From UBA685 sp002299005 (GTDB lineage Bacteria > Pseudomonadota > Alphaproteobacteria > Puniceispirillales > Puniceispirillaceae), in the NCBI GenBank assembly GCA_963966775.1, contig CAXAAH010000055.1:1-10450 (forward strand): DNA of 10,450 nt. Reading direction: 5' to 3'. Positions within the stretch are counted from its first letter, which is position 1. Every line of letters starts with the position of its first letter. The notes under the pieces are model-generated. The model searched no databases. It was not told the origin of the DNA and saw only the letters and a list, made by a program, of their open reading frames with translations. A program made the translations under genes and the position numbers. Below are positions 5,815-10,450 of this stretch, one piece after another.

Positions 5815-6267
5815 ATGACACGCGACTATAAAGAGATCTCGGAACGCCTTAGGGCCTTATGTGCGGGTGAGGATGATGTCATCGCTTTGATGGCCACCGT
5901 GGCGGCGGAGCTTTATCACGGGTTTGACGGCTTTGACTGGGTCGGCTTTTACCGCGTCACAAGCGCTGAGATGCTAAAAATTGGGCCTTATCAAGGTGGT
6001 CATGGATGCCTGACCATTCCCTTTTCGCGCGGGGTGTGCGGGGCGGCGGCGCGGACGAAAAGCACGCAATTAGTGCCAGATGTGCATGCCTTTGACGGGC
6101 ATATTGCCTGCTCATCTTCGACCTTGTCCGAATTGGTGATGCCTATCTTTGATAAAACAGGCACCTTGCTTGGTGTCTTGGACATTGATTCAGACAAGCC
6201 AGCTTTTTTCACGCAAGATGATGTAGAGGCGCTAGGCCCGCTTATGGCAGAGATATTTGGCCGCTAG
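5815..6267 (+). CDS. msrC: Free methionine-(R)-sulfoxide reductase (GAF-domain fRMsr)
   Basis: A single-GAF-domain enzyme that reduces free L-methionine-(R)-sulfoxide to methionine, a cytoplasmic oxidative-repair and salvage step. Counting from the upstream ATG (5803), the diagnostic blocks are WVGFYR (46-51), IPFSRGVCG (72-80), VPDVHAFDGHIACSSSTLSE (91-110) and LGVLDIDS. The cysteines at 69, 79 and 103 have the same 10- and 24-residue spacing as E. coli Cys84, Cys94 and Cys118, the resolving and catalytic set, so the enzyme should be active. I prefer the ATG at 5815 (MTRDYKEIS) because GAGAG lies about 5-7 nt before it, whereas 5803 has no ribosome binding site; the alternative adds only MREI. 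It is divergent from aceA and shares its operator region. Its stop is 4 nt from the convergent DCC gene. Confidence 0.92.
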   Translation: MTRDYKEISERLRALCAGEDDVIALMATVAAELYHGFDGFDWVGFYRVTSAEMLKIGPYQGGHGCLTIPFSRGVCGAAARTKSTQLVPDVHAFDGHIACSSSTLSELVMPIFDKTGTLLGVLDIDSDKPAFFTQDDVEALGPLMAEIFGR

Positions 6268-6271
6268 CCCC

Positions 6272-6637
6272 CTAGTCTTGCAGAAAGACTTGGCAATGCG
6301 GCAATTTCTTAAAGCGATAATCGGCAAAACGATTATAGGCTAACTCAGCCACCTGCTTTACCAGTGGCAAGCGCACCAACCAGCCAAGAAGCGCCCAATA
6401 GCGCAAAGAACGCCATATCAGGCCAAAAGCCGCAACACCTATATAGAGCTTACCTGCCCCATCTGTTGCATGAAGACGCCGCAAAGCCGCCTCTTGCTCG
6501 ATATTCAAGGGCAATAAGGGCGCAGGGTCGCTCGCCACATCATACCAGTTGAAAATACCAGCTGGCGCGATCTTTTGATAATAGCGGATTTCCTTACTGC
6601 AAAGGCCGCATTTGCCATCAAAATAAACACTAATCAT
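6272..6637 (-). CDS. DCC-family thiol-disulfide oxidoreductase (DUF393)
   Basis: A 121-residue protein with the N-terminal YFDGKCGLCSKEI (5-17) that defines the DCC family (DUF393, DxxCxxC: Asp7, Cys10, Cys13), which is thought to be a thioredoxin-like redox protein. The middle contains the family's LYIGVAAFGLIWRSLRYWALLGWL region (roughly 64-87; hydrophobic, possibly membrane-associated), and the C-terminus NRFADYRFKK is also typical. The substrate is not known. The start is supported by GAGGAG (complement of 6646-6651) 8 nt upstream. It converges on the fRMsr gene with a 4-nt gap and no room for a terminator. Both are thiol-based redox proteins, but convergent placement does not by itself imply partnership. 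Confidence 0.88.
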   Translation of the reverse strand: MISVYFDGKCGLCSKEIRYYQKIAPAGIFNWYDVASDPAPLLPLNIEQEAALRRLHATDGAGKLYIGVAAFGLIWRSLRYWALLGWLVRLPLVKQVAELAYNRFADYRFKKLPHCQVFLQD

Positions 6638-6735
6638 GGGCGGCGCTCCTCTACCTCATATTGCGCTTGAACTTGATATAGCGCGGACGAAGCGAAAAAC
6701 AGTCACACAGGCGCTAATCTTTTCGTGTTTTCACT

Positions 6736-6763
6736 TTGAATCCTGAAAAACTTTGGATATCGT
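6736..6763 (+). promoter_or_regulatory. Weak candidate promoter of the creatinase gene
   Basis: TTGAAT (6736-6741) and TATCGT (6758-6763) are 16 bp apart, a weak sigma-70-like pair. A start near 6770 would place the first leader hairpin (6772-6790) at the 5' end of the transcript. The match is poor and was chosen partly on position. Confidence 0.25.
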
Positions 6764-6771
6764 AGCAAGCA

Positions 6772-6894
6772 TGATCGATGGCGTCGATCACGCACCCTGC
6801 CACCATAGGCAGAGGTCTTGTTACACCAATTGTAACGCATCCTGTACGCCCGGATGTAAAACTGGGCAGGCTCTCTGCCCGTGAATTAAGGAGC
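6772..6894 (+). promoter_or_regulatory. Hairpin-rich leader of the creatinase gene
   Basis: Four short stems occur in a row: TGATCGA/TCGATCA (6772-6778/6784-6790), CTGCC/GGCAG (6797-6801/6808-6812), GTTACA/TGTAAC (6820-6825/6831-6836) and GGGCAG/CTGCCC (6864-6869/6875-6880). Alternative pairings exist: GCCCGG (6848-6853) with CTGGGC (6862-6867), and GGCAGAG (6808-6814) with CTCTGCC (6873-6879). The loop GCTCT (6870-6874) can pair with GGAGC (6890-6894), which overlaps the Shine-Dalgarno AAGGAG (6888-6893). This suggests a switchable RNA, but short stems also arise by chance. The 259-nt gap contains no credible gene. Confidence 0.35.
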
Positions 6895-6896
6895 AG

Positions 6897-8123
6897 ATGA
6901 TGCCAACATCTATGAACGAACGCCCGCAAACAATGCGCCTTTATAATGGCGAAAAAGCCCCTCTTCCTTTCTCAGCCGCTGAATATGATGCGCGCCTTGC
7001 TGGCCTGCGCCAGATTATGAGCGATAAAGGGCTTGATGCGGTTATTCTGACCTCTATGCATAATATTGCCTATTATACGGGCTTTTTATATTGTGCCTTT
7101 GGCCGCCCCTATGCGGCTGTGATTACCGCCTCAGACTGCACCACAGTCTCTGCCGGCATTGATGCGGGCCAGCCTTGGCGTCGTTGCCATGGTGATAACA
7201 TCATCTATACAGACTGGCAGCGCGGCAATTATTACTATGCGATTAAGTCACTTATCGGCGCGCCAAAACGCCTCGGCGTCGAGAATGATCATCTGACCCT
7301 TAGTGTCCGTGACGCGATAGCTGAGACCTTCACCGATGCGTTATTGGTCGATATTGCAGGCGCCACAATGGCCCAGCGTATGGTGAAATCTGATGCTGAA
7401 ATCGCGCTGATTACCGCCGGCGCTAATACGGCAGATATTGGTGGCCAAGCTGTTAAAGATGCGATTAAAGTTGGCACAAGAGAGATTGATGTCGCTATGG
7501 CAGGACGTGATGCGATGGAAATCGAAATCGCCCGCCGTTTCCCTGATAGCGAAATGCGCGATAGCTGGGTTTGGTTCCAAGCTGGCATTAACACTGATGG
7601 CGCCCATAACCCTGTCACCTGCCGCGAACTTGCCGCTGGCGATTTGCTCTCTTTGAACACATTCCCGATGATTTCCGGCTATTATACCGCGCTTGAACGC
7701 TCGCTATTCTTGGGTGAGCCTGATGCCGCCACATTAAAAGCGTGGGAGGCGAATGTCGCTGTTCACCGCCGCGGCCTTGAATTAATCAAGCCAGGCGTTA
7801 CCTGCGCTGAAATCACACATGAGCTAAACGCTTTATTCGCAGAATTAGGCTATCTTGATTATCGCAGCTTTGGCTATGGCCACTCATTTGGCGTCTTGAG
7901 CCATTATTATGGCCGTGAAGCTGGCCTAGAATTGCGTGAGGATATCGACACGGTGCTTGAGCCAAATATGGTGGTATCAATGGAGCCGATGATCACAATC
8001 CCAGACGGCGAAGCAGGTGCGGGCGGTTACCGTGAGCATGATATTTTGGTCATCACAGAAGATGGCGCAACAAACATCACCGGCTTCCCATTTGGCCCTG
8101 AGCATAACATCATCAGCGCTTAA
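6897..8123 (+). CDS. Creatinase (creatine amidinohydrolase)
   Basis: It hydrolyses creatine to sarcosine and urea. The protein has the pita-bread fold of the M24 peptidases but is not a metallopeptidase. The 408 residues resemble Pseudomonas creatinase (about 400) almost end to end, with blocks such as FLYCAFGRPYA (63-73), GQPWRR (91-96), YTDWQRGNY (104-112), GINTDGAHNPVT (230-241), ALERSLFL (265-272), GYGHSFGVLSHYYGREAG (326-343) and VVSMEPM (359-365). From P. putida creatinase, the catalytic His232 corresponds to His237, Phe62/Arg64 to Phe68/Arg70, Glu262 to Glu267, Arg335 to Arg340 and Glu358 to Glu363; all are conserved. Two in-frame ATGs (6897, 6900) follow AAGGAG (6888-6893); the second has the better 6-nt spacing. 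No sarcosine oxidase, urease or creatininase gene is in the window, so the products must be handled by genes elsewhere. It is monocistronic, ending in a strong terminator. Confidence 0.95.
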   Translation: MMPTSMNERPQTMRLYNGEKAPLPFSAAEYDARLAGLRQIMSDKGLDAVILTSMHNIAYYTGFLYCAFGRPYAAVITASDCTTVSAGIDAGQPWRRCHGDNIIYTDWQRGNYYYAIKSLIGAPKRLGVENDHLTLSVRDAIAETFTDALLVDIAGATMAQRMVKSDAEIALITAGANTADIGGQAVKDAIKVGTREIDVAMAGRDAMEIEIARRFPDSEMRDSWVWFQAGINTDGAHNPVTCRELAAGDLLSLNTFPMISGYYTALERSLFLGEPDAATLKAWEANVAVHRRGLELIKPGVTCAEITHELNALFAELGYLDYRSFGYGHSFGVLSHYYGREAGLELREDIDTVLEPNMVVSMEPMITIPDGEAGAGGYREHDILVITEDGATNITGFPFGPEHNIISA

Positions 8124-8135
8124 AGCCCCTATCAC

Positions 8136-8184
8136 CACGATAAAAGCCGCAATAGAGAAATACTTTATTGCGGCTTTTATCGTG
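8136..8184 (+). terminator. Terminator of the creatinase gene (19-bp stem)
   Basis: CACGATAAAAGCCGCAATA (8136-8154) pairs perfectly with TATTGCGGCTTTTATCGTG (8166-8184) around an 11-nt loop. The GC core GCCGC/GCGGC is followed by TTTT inside the extended stem, and A-tracts opposite make it work in both directions. A small extra hairpin ACAGG/CCTGT follows at 8185-8199. Confidence 0.9.
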
Positions 8185-8199
8185 ACAGGTTTTGCCTGT

Positions 8200-8456
8200 T
8201 GGTCCATTTGCTTAATAACAGATATGCTCAATAATCGGGCACTTTCTACAAGCCAATTTTTTTTCATGACAAATTATATTAATTAATACTAACGTATAAC
8301 TAGGCGGCGTGTTCTTGTAACAAAAGGCCTTTGATATCTTTGGTCTTGCACCTCGTCCATAGATGAGTACGTGTGAGACACGCGCCCTATAAAAACAATA
8401 AGAAACGACCGTCATGTCTTCACATGTTCTCGTAATTTTTTTCGGGGAGAGAAGAA
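8200..8456 (+). promoter_or_regulatory. AT-rich gap and possible structured leader before the membrane protein gene
   Basis: No credible gene lies in this stretch. It holds a T8 run (8257-8264), a palindrome ATTAATTAAT (8278-8287), a TATAAC -10-like box (8295-8300) without a clear -35, and several possible RNA stems. TAGGCGGCGTGT (8301-8312) can pair with ACACGCGCCCTA (8378-8389) in 10 of 12 positions. The enclosed part has CTCGTC/GATGAG (8352-8357/8362-8367, one G-U). CGTGT/ACACG (8370-8374/8378-8382) competes with the long-range helix. CATGT/ACATG (8413-8417/8422-8426) follows. If TATAAC is the -10, transcription would start close to the edge of this structure and give a leader of about 150 nt. 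Confidence 0.3.
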
Positions 8457-8867
8457 ATGATTGAAAGTTTTGGTGGTATCCTAAACCTGATTGTATTTTT
8501 GGCACTGACCTTTGGTTGGGCCATGTATGGGTTTCAAATGTCTTTGGGCATAAAGTCCTTTTACGACAAATTCAAAATAAGCCATACCGGCATTATCATA
8601 GGCGGCTTTGTTGGCTCATTTGCCATAGCTGCTGCGATTATGCATGTCCTTATTTTGCTACGAGGCCCTGAGGGTGCTTGGTATTTGTTCACTTACTTCA
8701 TCATCCAAGCCGTATTTGCTGCTTTTTTAAGTTATCGCACTGTGCAAGCCAAAGTCGCGGCGGATGAAGGGGTTATATATACCAAAGAGCCTATCATAGC
8801 GCCTATCGTGTTTGGGTGTGGGTACGGGTTCTTGCTCTTTAGCATGTCCGACATTCTTTATGCCTAA
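8457..8867 (+). CDS. Unrecognised four-helix membrane protein
   Basis: The 136-residue protein has four predicted membrane segments at about 8-28, 45-67, 74-95 and 112-134, with a basic loop (KSFYDKFK, 33-40) after the first and a charged loop (VQAKVAADEGVIYTKE) before the last. I do not recognise a family. There is no cleavable signal peptide and no catalytic or metal motif; Glu72 and Asp102/Glu103 lie in the connecting loops. The start is well supported by GGGGAGAG about 6 nt before the ATG. The frame has ordinary codon use and ends 33 nt before the SnoaL-like gene on the same strand with no terminator between, so the two are probably one operon. The size and helix layout suggest a small integral membrane protein; transport, sensing or a structural role are all open. 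Confidence 0.75.
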   Translation: MIESFGGILNLIVFLALTFGWAMYGFQMSLGIKSFYDKFKISHTGIIIGGFVGSFAIAAAIMHVLILLRGPEGAWYLFTYFIIQAVFAAFLSYRTVQAKVAADEGVIYTKEPIIAPIVFGCGYGFLLFSMSDILYA

Positions 8868-8900
8868 GCGGCGCCCATTAACAATGAAGGGAAATAGACA

Positions 8901-9233
8901 ATGTCACTTTATGAAAAAATAAGATCCTGTATGGATGATAAAGATACTGAGGGCTATCTGAGCCTAATGCATGATGATTTCGTTTTTGTGCGCCATCAGG
9001 CAGGCGTCGAAGTATCAAAAGAAGACTGGGCACCAAACCTAAAAGCGATGATGGAGAGCGATATGCTAGAAATCATCAATGACAGATGTCTCTACGAGAA
9101 TGATGATATTCTTGTGATGCATCAGGTGATGAAATTCCCAGATGGCACCTCTGAGGCGGTGATGATTGTGAACACCCTATCGGGCGGCAAAATCATCCGC
9201 ACAGAGACAGGCGCAACACCTCTGTCATCATAA
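8901..9233 (+). CDS. Small SnoaL/NTF2-like protein
   Basis: A 110-residue soluble protein with the profile of the NTF2-like superfamily (SnoaL-like or DUF4440-like). An N-terminal helix with SLYEKIRSCMDDKDTEGYLSLMHDDFVFVRHQ (about 2-33) is followed by a helix around DWAPNLKAMMES and curved-sheet strands RCLYENDDILVMHQVMKF and TSEAVMIVNTLSGGKIIRTET. The fold forms a small cone-shaped pocket used by enzymes and binding proteins alike, so the function cannot be read from the fold. The ATG has AAGGGA (8887-8892) 8 nt upstream. It is the second gene of the probable pair with the membrane protein at 8457. Its stop is 12 nt from the convergent hydrolase gene, with no terminator visible. Confidence 0.72.
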   Translation: MSLYEKIRSCMDDKDTEGYLSLMHDDFVFVRHQAGVEVSKEDWAPNLKAMMESDMLEIINDRCLYENDDILVMHQVMKFPDGTSEAVMIVNTLSGGKIIRTETGATPLSS

Positions 9234-9245
9234 ATGTTTTATGCC

Positions 9246-10394
9246 CTATTGGATGGCCTCTAGCCACCATTGGTCATAAAGCGTCACATTATCAAGGCTT
9301 ATCACCTCGCCAAGACGCGGGGTGATAAGCTTTATATCATTGGCAATTGCTAGCTTTGTGATCTCATTTGGTGGGTCGTACCAATTATGAACCGATAAAT
9401 CGAACATCCCCCAATGAACAGGCACAAGATACGTGCCGCCCACCTCTTGAAAGCCTGTAATCGCTTCTTTTGGCAAATTATGAACCGCTTGCCACGCTTC
9501 ATTATATTGGCCATTTTCCATAAAGATAACATCAAACGGCCCATAGCGCTCACCAATCGCGCGGTAATGCGTATCATAGCCTGAATCACCGCTATAGAAG
9601 ACAGAGCCTGCCTGCCCTTGGATAACCCATGACGCCCAGAGGGTTTTGTTATTATGCATGATACCAATACGGCCAGAGAAATGCTGTGAGGGTGTTGCCG
9701 CAAAGCGCAGCGTCCCGATGCTTGCTTCTTGCCACCAATCAAGCTCAGTGATGCGGCTATTTGCGATCCCCCAATGACGCAAATGCGCGCCCACACCAAG
9801 CGGCGCAAGGAAGGAGACATCTCTATTGCGGAAATGTTTAATCGTCGCCATATCAAGATGGTCATAATGATCATGAGAGATGATGATATGATCAATCTCT
9901 GGCAAATCTTCAAGCCTGATAACAGGTGCCTGAAACCGCTTGGCCGCTATAGGAAAAGGCGCCGCATGATCAGAGAATATCGGATCGATTAAGATGGTCT
10001 TACCATCGATTGAAAGCAGAATGGTTGAATGACCAAGCCAAATAAATTTCACCACCTCTTGGCTATTTAAGAAGGCGGCAATATCGGGGTTGGGCATTTG
10101 TGGCAATGCGCCTTCTGGCTTTGTTTGGTTATTATTAAACAGGAAATTTGGCGTCTCACGACCAAGCGGATCTGCCCAAAAACGGGCGCCCACATTCATC
10201 GTGTCAAGAATATCAGGGCGCCTATTGACGAAAATCTCTCGCTCTTGGCTGTAATGAGGCGAGCTTTGCACGATGTCCAGATAAGCGCCTTTTGGGATGG
10301 CGCCAAATTGCGGCGCTGTCAGAAAGACAATAAACAGCAACAAACAAAGAGCGGCTAGGGGTATCAATAGATAACTCAAAAGCTTTTTTACCAT
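9246..10394 (-). CDS. Membrane-anchored metallo-beta-lactamase-fold hydrolase (NAPE-PLD/UlaG-like)
   Basis: A 382-residue metallo-hydrolase. An N-terminal hydrophobic segment (about 4-26, after MVKK) looks like an uncleaved anchor or signal peptide, so the catalytic domain probably faces the periplasm. Domain hallmarks (numbered from this ATG) are WLGHST (119-124), ILIDPIFSDHA (134-144), the metal motif SHDHYDHLD (173-181, with His174, His176, Asp178, His179), His238 in PSQHFSGR, SGDSG with Asp270, and PVHWGMF with His327. Order and spacing match the seven metal ligands of N-acyl-phosphatidylethanolamine phospholipase D. The family also includes other bacterial L-ascorbate-lactonase-like enzymes; the substrate is not predictable, with membrane lipid one candidate. 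I chose this ATG over an upstream GTG at 10421 because GAAGAGAGA lies about 3-5 nt before it and the hydrophobic anchor then begins at the N-terminus. TATAAC at 10432-10437 (complement) is a possible -10. Confidence 0.87.
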   Translation of the reverse strand: MVKKLLSYLLIPLAALCLLLFIVFLTAPQFGAIPKGAYLDIVQSSPHYSQEREIFVNRRPDILDTMNVGARFWADPLGRETPNFLFNNNQTKPEGALPQMPNPDIAAFLNSQEVVKFIWLGHSTILLSIDGKTILIDPIFSDHAAPFPIAAKRFQAPVIRLEDLPEIDHIIISHDHYDHLDMATIKHFRNRDVSFLAPLGVGAHLRHWGIANSRITELDWWQEASIGTLRFAATPSQHFSGRIGIMHNNKTLWASWVIQGQAGSVFYSGDSGYDTHYRAIGERYGPFDVIFMENGQYNEAWQAVHNLPKEAITGFQEVGGTYLVPVHWGMFDLSVHNWYDPPNEITKLAIANDIKLITPRLGEVISLDNVTLYDQWWLEAIQ

Positions 10395-10450
10395 CGTCTC
10401 TCTTCTTTGCAATCTTAGCACCCGGCCCCGTTATAGGGCACGAGATAGGC

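Noticed and set aside
6772..6880. Mini-ykkC (guanidine-II) riboswitch upstream of creatinase
   Set aside because: The class needs paired stem-loops with ACGR loops; the loops here are TGGCG, ACCATA, CCAAT and GCTCT.
6714..6929. Minus-strand 71-residue open frame in the creatinase leader
   Set aside because: It overlaps the creatinase start, has no ribosome binding site, a composition unlike a protein, and coincides with the hairpin-rich leader.
7289..7660. Minus-strand 123-residue open frame inside creatinase
   Set aside because: It is a low-complexity Ser/Ala/Ile frame wholly within a strongly conserved gene on the other strand; the frame is a by-product of creatinase codon use.
6897..8123. 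Xaa-Pro aminopeptidase (M24 metallopeptidase)
   Set aside because: The fold is shared, but the sequence follows creatinase throughout, including the substrate-binding Phe/Arg pair and catalytic His.
8212..8505. Minus-strand 97-residue open frame spanning the gap and the start of the membrane protein gene
   Set aside because: No convincing start site or domain, and it runs antisense into a well-supported gene; the sequence reads as translated non-coding DNA.

Overview
The window looks like ordinary chromosomal DNA of a free-living, probably marine alphaproteobacterium. The base composition is roughly balanced and the gene families are typical: long-form isocitrate lyase, Rhizobium-type asparaginase, MetY, creatinase and a DUF2306 membrane protein. 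A SAR116/Puniceispirillales-like or related lineage would fit, but I cannot settle this from the sequence alone. There are no rRNA or tRNA genes, insertion sequences, phage genes or CRISPR arrays.

Layout: the 3' end of an unrecognised acidic protein (2-265, +) converges on an asparaginase gene (347-1348, -). Upstream of the asparaginase, in the same direction, is an Lrp/AsnC regulator (1401-1895, -). The regulator is divergent from metY, an O-acetylhomoserine sulfhydrylase (2073-3401, +), across a 177-bp region with inverted repeats and a leader hairpin that can bury the metY ribosome binding site. After a strong terminator comes a DUF2306 membrane protein (3582-3971, +). It converges on isocitrate lyase aceA (4032-5636, -) through a shared terminator. 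aceA is divergent from a free methionine-(R)-sulfoxide reductase (5815-6267, +), and a dense cluster of TTGTAAA/TTTACAA half-sites lies between them. A DCC-family thiol-disulfide oxidoreductase follows (6272-6637, -). Next is a creatinase (6897-8123, +) with a long hairpin-rich leader, closed by a 19-bp terminator stem. A likely two-gene unit follows, an unrecognised four-helix membrane protein (8457-8867, +) and a small SnoaL/NTF2-like protein (8901-9233, +). The window ends with a membrane-anchored metallo-beta-lactamase-fold hydrolase of the NAPE-PLD/UlaG type (9246-10394, -).

How the genes fit together: asparaginase, the Lrp-type regulator and MetY form a plausible amino-acid unit (asparagine to aspartate, the precursor of homoserine, then sulfur assimilation into homocysteine). 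The fRMsr recovers oxidised free methionine. Isocitrate lyase supports growth on C2 compounds and fatty acids. Creatinase cuts creatine to sarcosine and urea, giving nitrogen and carbon. The overall picture is a scavenging heterotroph.

The proteins mostly belong to known families. The signals most worth checking are non-coding: the metY leader hairpin, the operator cluster upstream of aceA, the creatinase leader, the structured gap before the 8457 membrane protein, and three short tandem duplications in gene leaders or next to a terminator. I found no clear previously undescribed multi-gene system.
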